Source: Roseburia sp. (GTDB taxonomy: Bacteria > Bacteroidota > Bacteroidia > Bacteroidales > Bacteroidaceae). From it: a stretch of DNA of 64,000 bases. Shown piece by piece: positions 35,003 through 44,098 of the stretch. The notes beneath the pieces were generated by a model. The model did no database searches. It had not been told where the DNA came from and saw only the letters and a list, made by a program, of their open reading frames with translations. Numbering within the stretch: the first letter of the stretch is position 1; the number at the start of each line of letters is the position of its first letter. The stretch spans positions 29,240-93,239 of the forward strand of contig JAMPEL010000006.1 in NCBI GenBank assembly GCA_023665185.1, given 5' to 3'. The translations under genes and the position numbers were made by a program.

Positions 35003-36115
35003 TTTATCCACACCTCGAGTGACAACGGCAACCCGACAGTCTGTATAGTCATTGTCAAAGTATTCAACATCTCTACATACATTATGCCTCTTGTACGTAT
35101 TTTATAACGGAAGTTCCAGAAGCCCGAACCATCCTGTCGCACATATTGCCGGACAGCAGAATGCAGACAAGTGTTTTTTGACATTATGTCAGTTGGCGAA
35201 AAAGTGCATTTTAACATTTCACGCACCATGCCGGTCTTTGATTTTTAGTGGCATTTGAATAAAGCATTGATAATCAACAAGATATATTTTTATAAAAAGG
35301 ACGCGGTTTTAGTCCAAAAACTAAGGGTTGAGATCAAAATAGGGAATGTTGATAATCAGCGAGTTATGAAAATTTACGTTCAAAACCGTCATTTTTCAGG
35401 CTCAAAATCCATTTTTGTTTTTCGGGGCATTGAAAAGTTGATTTCCTTCTTTTTGAGGAAGCGATTCGGAAAAATACCCGATTTTGACCCGAAAAACAGG
35501 CTTTGAAAATTTTGTTCACCTTGAAAATAAATTTTGTTCACCTTGCGCAAAAAATCGGTGCGCCTTGAAAATAAATTTTCAGCACCTTGTAATTTTGAGT
35601 TTTAGTGGGCTTTTGGATGGAAAAGGTGTGTTTGGGATTGAAATTCTATATCTTTTAGTCGGTCTGATTGTTCTGTTTGTCTGCTCGATTTTCGAGGTTT
35701 GAAACCCTCCGTAGAATCGCGTTTTTGCAACCGAGGTAAGGTTCGGTTCATTTTGAGGCGATTCTACGGAGATGGGATTTAACATATCAAATTATCAGAT
35801 ATTTTGATGTTTTGCAGACGCTTTTAACAGACTCCTCCGTCGCAAAGCGACACCTCCCCAAACTTAGGAGAGGAGCCTGATTACCATGTTAGCAGAAAAA
35901 CTAACGTGTTGATTGACAAGGTATATAGCTCCTCCTCTAAATTAGAGGAGGTGTCACGAAGTGACGGAGGAGTCTGTCAGAGCACATCAGAAAAACCTGT
36001 AAAAGCATATTTACAAATAATCAGGAATCCTGTCAAAATACCTCCGCAAAATACACCTGCATCAGAACCCAACTCTATAACAAATAAAATAAATCATTCG
36101 AAATGTCGGATAAAC
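35003..36115 (+). repeat. Long dispersed non-coding element, copy D (most complete)
   Basis: 1113 bp, bounded by imperfect terminal inverted repeats TTTATCCACACCTCGAGTGA (left, 35003-35022) and TCATTCGAAATGTCGGATAA (right, from 36094). Inside, in order: GCACATATTGCCGGACAGCAG and GACATTATGTCAGTTGGCG (about 35135-35200), TTGATAATCAACAAGATATA (35269) and TTGATAATCAGCGAGTTATG (35350). Then the four-unit CCTTG array (about 35515-35590), hairpin arms 35707-35720 and 35758-35771, TTTAACATATCAAATT, nested insert 35827-35977, and a TATTTACAAATAATCAGG tail shared with copy E. Frames of up to 83 codons inside are not kept in other copies. Confidence 0.9.
35827..35977. repeat. Nested palindromic insert in copy D
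   Basis: Perfect inverted arms ACAGACTCCTCCGTC (35827-35841) and GACGGAGGAGTCTGT (35963-35977), with internal inverted pieces (GTCGCAAAGCGAC, GTCACGAAGTGAC, CTCTAAATTAGAG, GTTAG/CTAAC). Same position within the host element as in copy A. The small hairpin loops differ (CGCAAAGCG against CACTTCGTG) while pairing is kept. Confidence 0.87.
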
Positions 36116-36170
36116 CGATTTTCTTGCCTCTAACCCACACAATCGTTTACAATCACCAGACTATTATACT

Positions 36171-36219
36171 GTTTGTGGGTGTTCCCGACAGAAAAAACCT
36201 GTCGAAAACACCCACAAAA
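36171..36219. terminator. Stem-loop downstream of the DUF805 gene
   Basis: TTTGTGGGTGTT pairs with AACACCCACAAA around an inner CGACAG / CTGTCG stem, 41 bp past the DUF805 stop. A long two-part hairpin without a clear T tract. Likely the 3' end structure of the leftward three-gene unit. Confidence 0.6.
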
Positions 36220-36259
36220 GATTATTGCAATATAGAATTAATCGGGAATGTATTTCTGA

Positions 36260-36568
36260 TTACTGCATGTTTTCAGGCTCGTCGCCGTATTCGTTAGCAC
36301 CTGGAGTACCGGCTGTAGCCAATAACACAATGTTGTATATCGGACACAACAGCCACCAGCCACAGTGTCCTGTGTCGTGAAGCCTTCTTACTCCGGCAGC
36401 GATAATCGGAATGAGGCATCCGAGACCAATGATGAAACCTACAAATGGAATATAACCCAAAATAAAAACGGCAAGCCAGAACCACCAAAACTCTGACCTC
36501 TTTGCACGCCCCTCGAATGTGGCATACTTATTCAGACATGTTGTCACTGATTTTTTAATTTCATTCAT
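36260..36568 (-). CDS. DUF805 family small membrane protein
   Basis: 102 residues. The N-terminal segment FEGRAKRSEFWWFWLAVFIL and the later GVRRLHDTGHCGWWLL are the DUF805 signature. About three membrane helices. Function unknown. Last gene of a leftward unit with a DUF2752 and a GYF/CD225 protein. Confidence 0.9.
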   Translation of the reverse strand: MNEIKKSVTTCLNKYATFEGRAKRSEFWWFWLAVFILGYIPFVGFIIGLGCLIPIIAAGVRRLHDTGHCGWWLLCPIYNIVLLATAGTPGANEYGDEPENMQ

Positions 36569-36592
36569 AATATTATTGTTTTAAAGTGATAG

Positions 36593-36973
36593 TTATAAAT
36601 CAACAATATTCCTCACAACCCACCAAACGACATAAAGAAACATATACGTGTAGGCGGCATAGCGACTGACAAGGTATTTGCGTACAAAAAACCTGCATGA
36701 CGGTTTGCGAACAGCAAGACCAAGCCCTGCCACAAAGACATATAGAACGACACCGGCAGCAAAGTAATTATACCTTAGACCTTCCGCGATATTGCCATGA
36801 AGCACATGATGCACAAGTCTTTGTATACCGCATCCGGGACATCGATAACCGGTCAGTGCCAACATGACACACTTGGGCGACCAAACAGAGGCGGCGGGGT
36901 TGTACGTGTAGTACAGCCATACGGCAATGACAAGCGATAATGTTATGAGGAAAGTTCTCAATACTGTTCTCAC
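36593..36973 (-). CDS. DUF2752 family membrane protein
   Basis: 126 residues from a GTG start at 36973 that overlaps the previous stop as GTGA. A longer frame to 37048 exists but runs through the upstream gene and is not favoured. Conserved motif ALTGYRCPGCGIQRLVHHVL (CPxCGxxR) with two to three membrane helices. Function unknown. DUF2752 proteins are often encoded beside TM2/CD225 proteins in Bacteroidetes, as here. Confidence 0.85.
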   Translation of the reverse strand: MRTVLRTFLITLSLVIAVWLYYTYNPAASVWSPKCVMLALTGYRCPGCGIQRLVHHVLHGNIAEGLRYNYFAAGVVLYVFVAGLGLAVRKPSCRFFVRKYLVSRYAAYTYMFLYVVWWVVRNIVDL

Positions 36974-37461
36974 ATATTTGCAAGAATCATGATTATACTG
37001 TACAGGAAGCCTCCGACAAGTCCGACAACAGCACCTATAATGGCCCACTTCTTTGCCTCGCTCGCCTTTCCCAATGCCCCGTCATAATCGCCCATACGGC
37101 TCAGGGTGTCCACCTGCGAGGAGCAATAGATGGCATACACCCCGGTAGGAATGCAGCAAAGTACGGTGCTGAGAATAGCCCAAAGCATATTGTTGTCTAT
37201 CTTTTGCGCGCCGCTTGGCGGAACAGGAGGCACTTGCCCGGTGGAGCCGCCATTGATTGGTGGCGGTACAACTCCAGGCGGAGATGGTGGAACTGGAGGC
37301 GCGGTAAACAACGGTTTCAACTCAGGCACCAACGATGCCTTTACCCACTGTGACATACCGGCCTTCCATACCAGTGTCTCAGAGGTAACTCCTTTTGATA
37401 TTAGAACATCCGCAGGTACCGGACCTTGCTGTTGTCCTGATTTGTCCACATAGAAATACAT
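36970..37461 (-). CDS. GYF_2 domain plus CD225/dispanin-like membrane protein
   Basis: 163 residues. N-terminal GYF_2-type domain (about 1-50: YFYVDKSGQQQGPVPADVLI, ETLVWKAGMSQWVKA), then a proline/glycine-rich linker (about 52-85) and a CD225-like two-helix segment (NNMLWAILSTVLCCIPTGVY, about 90-163, with the CC pair and AIIGAVVGLVGGF). GYF_2 domains are thought to bind proline-rich peptides, and the linker is itself proline-rich. First gene of a three-gene unit with promoter at 37607-37638. Role unknown. Confidence 0.87.
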   Translation of the reverse strand: MYFYVDKSGQQQGPVPADVLISKGVTSETLVWKAGMSQWVKASLVPELKPLFTAPPVPPSPPGVVPPPINGGSTGQVPPVPPSGAQKIDNNMLWAILSTVLCCIPTGVYAIYCSSQVDTLSRMGDYDGALGKASEAKKWAIIGAVVGLVGGFLYSIIMILANM

Positions 37462-37606
37462 AGGCTAAGTGTTTTTAATTCCGGTTTTTCAAATATCAGA
37501 ACCAACGATTCTGCATTTTGCACACTCTACATTTTTCATGGCGAATTCATGGCGAAGCGCACATCATTCAAAAAGCATTGATTTAAAATCTCCAAACTCT
37601 TGCAAG

Positions 37607-37638
37607 CAAAAATACTAACAGTACTTCAAGTATGCAAA
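37607..37638 (-). promoter_or_regulatory. Promoter of the GYF/CD225-DUF2752-DUF805 unit
   Basis: On the minus strand TTTG (37638-37635), 20-bp spacer, TATTTTTG (37614-37607). The leader is about 140 nt. The rest of 37462-37852 is AT-rich and holds nothing else recognised. Confidence 0.68.
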
Positions 37639-37852
37639 ATTATTGGGAGTTTTATTGAAAAAAAGTTCGTATTGTCCTCATTTATACGACTGAATGCTCA
37701 AAAACAAGTCGCCCATTCAGAAATACAGTGACATACATAAATTCGCAAAGCGGAATCTGAGATGCATAACTGCATTTTTGAATGGACGACTGATATAATA
37801 GCCGGAATCAGGCAATCTTGTATAATAGCAGACGAAGTGCCTGCGAAAACTT

Positions 37853-38944
37853 TTAATGTCTTTGCCTGCGCACAGAAACACGTGGCGCGGAAGAGCCGGA
37901 CGAACTTGAGGATGACTTTTCTGTTTTCTCCTTTTTGCTTACAGAAGAACGTCGCGCCGTGCGGGAAGAAGAAGCGGTGGCAGCCTTCTCAGAAGAGGCA
38001 GAAACACGTTTTCTTGTTTTCTTGGCATTTGCGGCATTCTCAATCGAATCCTGACGTGCCAGTTCCACAGAATCAACCGGAGTTGCCCATATATTTTTCT
38101 CAAAATCAGTGATTTCTTTTTCTATGCGTTTCTGTTCTTTCACCAAAGCACTGTCTGTAGCACAATATTGCTGCAAAGAACGGTTCTGCATATTAGTAGT
38201 CATATAGATATTTCCCTTATATTGATTTGTCGCAAAGAAGTCATCCATCGACATTGTGGCAGCATTGTTCAGATTGCTTGTCATCACAGAATGCTTGCTA
38301 AGATAAGGTGCAAGGTCATCATACTTAACCCAAAACATAGGATACTTGCGTATGTCCATACTGAAGTCATCCGCACGATGGAGCACCGGACACAGAGCCA
38401 CCACCCGGGTATGGTAAGTAGCCGTATGCTGGTCGTAGTAAGAGCTTTCCTTTACATTAAAGCTCAACACCTCCGCAGACGGAACATCACTATTGTCTAC
38501 TTTGATGGTGCGCCCTTCCACCTCATACAATATGTGATAACGCTCAAGCATATCCTTAAAATGCATTCTGTTCTCTTTGGAGAAATCTTCCACACCATCA
38601 AGTTTGTAATCATATGCCGGCAATTTGCCTGTATTCAACAATTGGAATATGAGCGTAAAAAGATTCACCTCGTTACCCATAGGTTCCACAGGGTAATAAA
38701 GAGCCGCATTCTCATCCTTTTTCAAGTCGAGGGTACGATATATGTCACGCCTCCATGCCACATCCTCCGGAACATCGACAGGAGTAGGAAACATCAGTGT
38801 GGCACGGTCTACTGTCTGAGCCGCATTATTATTGCCGGTTCTGTTCGTAGCTGCATTGTTCGCTCTTACACGACTCTTTGCCGGTTGTGCCATCGCACTT
38901 CCTGCAAGACAGATGCCGAAAAGTATGAATAATATATGTTTCAT
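37853..38944 (-). CDS. porN: Type IX secretion system protein PorN/GldN
   Basis: 363 residues. Signal peptide MKHILFILFGICLAGSAMAQ. The GldN core (about 50-290) includes VAWRRDIYRTLDLKKDENAA, YYPVEP, NLFTLIFQLL and the late segment YKGNIYMTTNMQNRSLQQYC. PorN binds PorK in the periplasmic ring under the outer membrane. The tail (about 300-363) is low-complexity, rich in Ser, Lys and Arg. Last gene of the porPKLMN operon, 16 bp after porM. Confidence 0.93.
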   Translation of the reverse strand: MKHILFILFGICLAGSAMAQPAKSRVRANNAATNRTGNNNAAQTVDRATLMFPTPVDVPEDVAWRRDIYRTLDLKKDENAALYYPVEPMGNEVNLFTLIFQLLNTGKLPAYDYKLDGVEDFSKENRMHFKDMLERYHILYEVEGRTIKVDNSDVPSAEVLSFNVKESSYYDQHTATYHTRVVALCPVLHRADDFSMDIRKYPMFWVKYDDLAPYLSKHSVMTSNLNNAATMSMDDFFATNQYKGNIYMTTNMQNRSLQQYCATDSALVKEQKRIEKEITDFEKNIWATPVDSVELARQDSIENAANAKKTRKRVSASSEKAATASSSRTARRSSVSKKEKTEKSSSSSSGSSAPRVSVRRQRH

Positions 38945-38960
38945 TTATTTGTATGTTTTA

Positions 38961-40529
38961 TCAGTTGACAATAACTTCCATTGAGGCAGGAAGCGTGCGC
39001 TCTATACCGTCAGGACCTATAGCATGTACACGTGATATATAGAAACGCTTTCCACGCGTAAGTTTACGGAAAAGTTCTTTCTGACGCGGTGTAAAATCGC
39101 CAGATTTGGATACCTCAGGAACCGCATTTCCCATATTATCAAAAAATACAGTCTCAAAACCGGTCACACGGAAAGATATATCAAGAAGTCCGTCATCAAT
39201 AGCCGCTCCTATTCCGCCGGCACTAAGCAATGCGGCTTTTGACAGCGGAGTGCCTCCCTTATAGCGGTTCTTCACCCCTTTGTCGTCAGCAAACTCAATA
39301 TAAGCAGTAGGGTCTGGAAGTTTGCGTACATGAAAAGAGAATTTTCCCATCTCCTGCATACGTCCTTCATTGTTTGCCGTTACAGTGATTACGACATCAC
39401 CTCCAACTGTGGTTGGCACAGCGATGTAATTCCCGTCCGTTTTCTTTGTCAGAGTTCCTCCTGTCATAGACACATTAATCTTATTTGCAGGGACTCCTGG
39501 CACAGACACACTGATTGGGTTTTGATAACCGGCATACAACATGTTCATCAATGTGGCAGAAACAGTGGCAGAAGGCTCCACTACCGTATAAGGCTGTTCA
39601 AACTCCCTGCGTATTGTCTCTCCATTTCCACTGCGCATAAGCATATAGCCACGAAGAGTAAAATCTCCAATGGAATTGCAAATCGTCTCATATTTACCGT
39701 CACCCGACTTCAACAAGGTATTTCCAACGTAAATGTCCGGACGTTGTGTAGTATCTACCGCCGCCATAATTATATGCGCGGAAAATTTACTACCACGAAC
39801 CACAGTCTGCGCACTTGGAATCACATATGCCTGTATCTGGTTCACACGTACATCCTTCACGTCAATATTTGCCACAAGCTGATGCAGCACCTCACCTTCT
39901 GCATAGCGCACATCCGACTGCAGTTTGGTTAGCAATGTGACAGCCGCAGCCACAGGAGTATTCTCAAAAATATATTCCTCCCAATTTTTGCCAAGAAGAG
40001 TCACCTTGCGCGGAACCTCTGTAGAGAGGTTGCTCCCGATGATTTGTTTTTTGACAGAATCAGTCACCATTGCCAGAATCTCATCCCTGTATTTGTTTAT
40101 GGCGGCACGCAATGCCTTTCCTTGCCCTACTCCCGGAGCAAGCATCACGTGAGTTGCAGACTCAAGATTGTCTTTAGCTTTTATATTGTTTATATCCGCA
40201 TTCTTACCGTCCGCATCACGCACGATTCTCCATTTCAAATCCTCAGCAAAGGAATAAATAGAGTCAGAAATAGTCCGGACCTGCTGTGCCTTTCTATACC
40301 ATTCTCTTGTCTTCTCCGGATTCTGTCGCATAGCCGTTTCCAGTTCCGAATAAATCGCCGCATTCTGCGTAGAAGAATTTGACGTAGACTTATTCAGGCT
40401 TTCATCCACAAGAGTAAATCCCTTAAGCACATCAGAACTGACATTCAACGCAAGCATTGCCATCAATACGACATACATAAGATTAATCATCTTCTGACGC
40501 GGGGAAAGTTTTCTTTTCTTTATTGCCAC
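38961..40529 (-). CDS. porM: Type IX secretion system protein PorM/GldM
   Basis: 522 residues. The N-terminal MAIKKRKLSPRQKMINLMYV and MLALNVSSDVLKGF are the conserved cytoplasmic tail and single membrane helix. A long periplasmic part follows, ending VHAIGPDGIERTLPASMEV. PorM with PorL forms the inner-membrane motor that uses the proton gradient, and its periplasmic arm reaches the PorKN ring. Fits the family length of about 515. Confidence 0.96.
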   Translation of the reverse strand: MAIKKRKLSPRQKMINLMYVVLMAMLALNVSSDVLKGFTLVDESLNKSTSNSSTQNAAIYSELETAMRQNPEKTREWYRKAQQVRTISDSIYSFAEDLKWRIVRDADGKNADINNIKAKDNLESATHVMLAPGVGQGKALRAAINKYRDEILAMVTDSVKKQIIGSNLSTEVPRKVTLLGKNWEEYIFENTPVAAAVTLLTKLQSDVRYAEGEVLHQLVANIDVKDVRVNQIQAYVIPSAQTVVRGSKFSAHIIMAAVDTTQRPDIYVGNTLLKSGDGKYETICNSIGDFTLRGYMLMRSGNGETIRREFEQPYTVVEPSATVSATLMNMLYAGYQNPISVSVPGVPANKINVSMTGGTLTKKTDGNYIAVPTTVGGDVVITVTANNEGRMQEMGKFSFHVRKLPDPTAYIEFADDKGVKNRYKGGTPLSKAALLSAGGIGAAIDDGLLDISFRVTGFETVFFDNMGNAVPEVSKSGDFTPRQKELFRKLTRGKRFYISRVHAIGPDGIERTLPASMEVIVN

Positions 40530-40628
40530 TTCTGTAGTATTTAATGATTAAAATCCATTTTGCTTGAGAAAAACATATCTTGTCACAAATATGTGTACAA
40601 ATCAACAGCAGAATTTTATTATCGTTTT

Positions 40629-41456
40629 TTACTTCATGTTCACTTTCAAAGCCTCCACCATACGAGCATATACAGCATTCAGTTCCTCAAGCTGCGCCGC
40701 CAATTTGACGGTCTGTGCATTCACGTCATCAATAGTATTGCTCTGAGCACTCACACTTCGGAGCTGTATCTCATAGAATTTATTGATACCTGTAAGAGTT
40801 CGATTCATATTTTCCATTTCTTCCGAATCACGAGTGAGGCGTGCCGACTGCTCAGCCACTTGCTGCAATGTTTCCGTCAGCGATTTCAACTGTTCCACAT
40901 ATGCCTGTGTTGCCTCAGCCATGTCAGGAGTCATCCCTGCATACTGTGGATTACACAATATTGGAGAAGACGCAATATTTCCCGCAAGCTGCGCCGGATC
41001 TACCGACTGCGCATCCTCAGTCGGTTGCTGTATACCTTGCGGTTGGGAACCCATATAAACAGGCTGACCAGAAGGTACACCACCAATAATGATTGTTCCT
41101 CCAGTACTACCTGTCACATTACCAGCTCCTTCCATTGGTATGCCCGCAGCCCCAACTGCCCCTCCGACAATCACTGATGGAGCAGCTTGCGCCGATGCCT
41201 CTGCATTCTGTGTGTCATTCTCCTCTTCCTTGTCCCACGGACGCTCAAATCCGGCAAGGAAGAACACGATAACCTCAGTGCCCATACCAATAAAAAGCAT
41301 AATGTCCGCACCTGAAATATGTGTCAGTTTGAAAAGTGCACCAAGAATCACAATAGACGCACCCCAACTATATGCGTAGTTCAAAAACATCTGTCCGGTC
41401 TTACTGTCCATCCAGCGTTGTATGACTGAAAAGTTCTTGATTTTATTCTTCGCCAT
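40629..41456 (-). CDS. porL: Type IX secretion system protein PorL/GldL
   Basis: 275 residues. Two membrane helices near the N-terminus (FLNYAYSWGASIVILGALFK and DIMLFIGMGTEVIVFFLAGF) with the conserved glutamate in GTEVIVFF. Then a Gly/Ala/Pro/Gln-rich middle and a C-terminal coiled coil (LKSLTETLQQVAEQSARL onwards). Motor stator ring partner of PorM. 99 bp upstream of porM. Confidence 0.95.
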   Translation of the reverse strand: MAKNKIKNFSVIQRWMDSKTGQMFLNYAYSWGASIVILGALFKLTHISGADIMLFIGMGTEVIVFFLAGFERPWDKEEENDTQNAEASAQAAPSVIVGGAVGAAGIPMEGAGNVTGSTGGTIIIGGVPSGQPVYMGSQPQGIQQPTEDAQSVDPAQLAGNIASSPILCNPQYAGMTPDMAEATQAYVEQLKSLTETLQQVAEQSARLTRDSEEMENMNRTLTGINKFYEIQLRSVSAQSNTIDDVNAQTVKLAAQLEELNAVYARMVEALKVNMK

Positions 41457-41488
41457 TTCTATTCTGTTTTATAAATTGCTTAACTACA

Positions 41489-42931
41489 TTACTTCTTTGC
41501 CTTTCCCGGAGTGCCAATCTGAGTACGCACGCAGCGGAATCCAATAAAAGAGCGGCCTACATTCTGATATTCAGAAGAACGCCATGCTGACTTTATAAAG
41601 CTTTCCGGGTCTTTCCAAGAACCACCCCTCACCGACTTCCGTTTCAATATATAAGGATCTTCTTTAGCAGCATTATAAGAAAGCTCAGGATTCATGTCGC
41701 TCATCGACTTGACTCCCGCCTCCGTATATACGGTACTAGTCCACTCAGCCACATTACCCGCCATGTCATAAAGTCCGTTGGAGTTAGCTGAATAGATTCC
41801 GACCTTTGACGTAATAAGGTTTCCGTCTACAGTATAGTTTCCTCTGTCTGGCTTGAAGTTAGCATAGAAACACCCCTTATCGCTCTTCACACCTTCCTGT
41901 TCCCACGGCAATTCATTCCCATTCTTTCCACGGGCAGCAAACTCCCATTCAGCCTCTGTCGGCAAACGATAACGCTGAATGAACTTCGCGCTGCCACCCA
42001 ATCCTCTCATCAGAAAATCCGTACGCCAATTACAATATGCGTTGGCTTGCTCCCAATTGACTCCAACAACAGGATATTCGCTGTAATTCGGATGATTAAA
42101 ATAGAGACGCATATATGCCTCATTCTCAGCGTTCTTAAAATCATTAATCCAGCATGTAGTATCAGGATAAATATTGACAATATAAGTATTGACAAAGTCC
42201 CACATACTTGACAACGGGCGCGTGATTGTTTCTCTATGTATCACACCATCATCATCAATATATGCTGTATCTTTTGAAATCATAACCACCTCATTCGGAT
42301 TTGTCTCTATATCCGTATTCAGATTTCGCTCTGTTGGGTCAAGCCTGTACTTGCGCATAGCCGCCATCGCATAATCAAATGTCTCATAACGATAGTTCAT
42401 CTGCTTTGCGTCAAGCATCTTTGTTCCGTCAAACGGGTGAAACGCGTATACACTCTCTATGGCTCTTTGCTGATCTTCATCCGGATTTTTCCACGGAATA
42501 GGCTTACTCCAATTCAAATGCGGAGTAATAGGGTCTCCATTCTTATCTTCTTCTATTTTAAACGACTCATCACCTCCATATGCAGGGTCGGCAAGACGCT
42601 CACGTATAATACTGTCGCGCACCCAATTCACGAACTGTCTGTACTTGGAATTTGTCACCTCCGTTTCGTCCATCCAAAACGCATCCACAGATATCTCCCG
42701 TTCCGGCATTTTTTTGCCCCACAGACTGTCAGTCTTGTCTGTTCCCATTTTCAACGATCCGCGTTTCACAAGCACCATTCCAAACGGAGCTGGCTCCGAA
42801 ACAGGAGTTCCACCGACTCCTGTCACCTCACCGCCTGTTGCCGCACCACCAAGCCTGCCGGCTCCCATACAGGAAGCGACAACCAATGAAACAGCAACAA
42901 TAATGCATATCACATAAAATCCTTTTCTCAT
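41489..42931 (-). CDS. porK: Type IX secretion system lipoprotein PorK/GldK
   Basis: Start placed at 42931 (MRKGFYVICIIVAVSLVVAS then C), which gives a lipoprotein signal with lipobox VVASC; the frame is open to 42970. 480 residues with a formylglycine-generating-enzyme-like (SUMF1) fold. Key parts are MVLVKRGSLKMGT, FWMDETEVTNSKYRQFVNWV, YPVVGVNWEQANAYCNWRT, RLPTEAEWEFAARG and SVRGGSWKDPESF. PorK forms the outer-membrane-attached ring with PorN. Catalytic residues of true FGE are not required here. Confidence 0.95.
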   Translation of the reverse strand: MRKGFYVICIIVAVSLVVASCMGAGRLGGAATGGEVTGVGGTPVSEPAPFGMVLVKRGSLKMGTDKTDSLWGKKMPEREISVDAFWMDETEVTNSKYRQFVNWVRDSIIRERLADPAYGGDESFKIEEDKNGDPITPHLNWSKPIPWKNPDEDQQRAIESVYAFHPFDGTKMLDAKQMNYRYETFDYAMAAMRKYRLDPTERNLNTDIETNPNEVVMISKDTAYIDDDGVIHRETITRPLSSMWDFVNTYIVNIYPDTTCWINDFKNAENEAYMRLYFNHPNYSEYPVVGVNWEQANAYCNWRTDFLMRGLGGSAKFIQRYRLPTEAEWEFAARGKNGNELPWEQEGVKSDKGCFYANFKPDRGNYTVDGNLITSKVGIYSANSNGLYDMAGNVAEWTSTVYTEAGVKSMSDMNPELSYNAAKEDPYILKRKSVRGGSWKDPESFIKSAWRSSEYQNVGRSFIGFRCVRTQIGTPGKAKK

Positions 42932-43028
42932 ATTTATTGACTTTTCTATACTATTATTACTCAGAATCATACAATTGCATGAATTTCAGATTCTAATATT
43001 CTTCAAATCTTCTTCAAGCCTATCGCCT

Positions 43029-43970
43029 TTACAACAATCGTACACTTTTATGTTTGTTACGGCCCTTCTTAAACAAGTCCAGTTCCGTCTGATAACCTAT
43101 AACAATTTCATGTGAGCCGTTTTGCATTCCGATTCCGGAAGTGTACATCTGATAAGAATATCCCAAAGACACACCGTGGAAATCGCCTCCTAACATGAAT
43201 GTAACAGAAGCACTTGGACTATAGCCTATTCCGCCATAAAATTTCCGTCCGTCATACTCATACGACAGTTTACATTGAACATCCTCACGCCACGACTGCA
43301 TATCAGTCTGTACAAGAAAAGAGGGATGCAATGTCAGGTAAGTGTTCTTTAGTTTTATGTGGCAACCGCCCATCAAATAATAAACGGGCGAAATCTCCAC
43401 CTCATACCTCTCTCCAAGTTCCAGTACAGGCGACATCAGATGCTGCGCCGACATTCCCACCCACCATTTCGGATGATAATAGTACACGCCAGCCCCCACA
43501 TCAAAGCCATTACCGTCTACAGACGATGTAGGAAATGCCGGGTCTGAAGAGTCCTCCAGTTCCACATCCTTCGGGTCAATAGTCTCACTCAGCAATGCGC
43601 CCTGTACACCTATTGCCAACCGTCCTTTTGCACCTATCTTCATATTATAAGCATATTGCAAAGCCAGCTTTTGAGTTCTGAACATACCAATCTCATCGCT
43701 CATGAAACTGATACCTGCTCCATGTCTCGGACTAAGGAAATAGACAGGCAAATCCGCACTAAAGAACATGGTAGCAGGCGCATTGTCATACCCTGCCATC
43801 TGCATGGAATATGTACCACACACATTCAGTTTTCCATCCGTACCCGACACAGCGGGATTATAGAATGACTTCAACGCTGTGTAGTCTGAGAACTGCACAT
43901 CCCATTGTGCTTTCGCAGCCAAAATGCCACACATCAGCACAGTCATCAGTATGAAAAACCTTTTGCCCAT
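43029..43970 (-). CDS. porP: PorP/SprF-family type IX secretion outer-membrane protein
   Basis: 313 residues. Signal peptide ends AAKAQ. The conserved opening AQWDVQFSDYTALKSFYNPA is followed by beta-strand repeats and ends HEIVIGYQTELDLFKKGRNK. Beta-barrel protein that anchors T9SS components to the outer membrane. First gene of porPKLMN. No consensus promoter was seen in the 128 bp upstream. Confidence 0.93.
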   Translation of the reverse strand: MGKRFFILMTVLMCGILAAKAQWDVQFSDYTALKSFYNPAVSGTDGKLNVCGTYSMQMAGYDNAPATMFFSADLPVYFLSPRHGAGISFMSDEIGMFRTQKLALQYAYNMKIGAKGRLAIGVQGALLSETIDPKDVELEDSSDPAFPTSSVDGNGFDVGAGVYYYHPKWWVGMSAQHLMSPVLELGERYEVEISPVYYLMGGCHIKLKNTYLTLHPSFLVQTDMQSWREDVQCKLSYEYDGRKFYGGIGYSPSASVTFMLGGDFHGVSLGYSYQMYTSGIGMQNGSHEIVIGYQTELDLFKKGRNKHKSVRLL

Positions 43971-44098
43971 TAATTCTTACAACGACAGATTTATTATATT
44001 ATTGTGCCGACACTCTTTTTTTCAACACGTATATAAACGAAAATCGCTATATTTTATAGAAAAAAGCCACTGCAAGACATCATCCGTTCCATACCTCT

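Noticed and set aside
35255..35506. 83-codon frame, nearly identical to one at 63665-63916, as a small multicopy gene
   Set aside because: The two frames lie in the near-identical part of copies D and F. The frame is broken or absent in copies A, B, C and E, and the sequence shows no codon bias or conserved peptide.
36974..37048. Longer N-terminus for the DUF2752 protein
   Set aside because: The extension lies inside the GYF/CD225 gene in another frame. The GTG at 36973 gives a normal 4-nt overlap.
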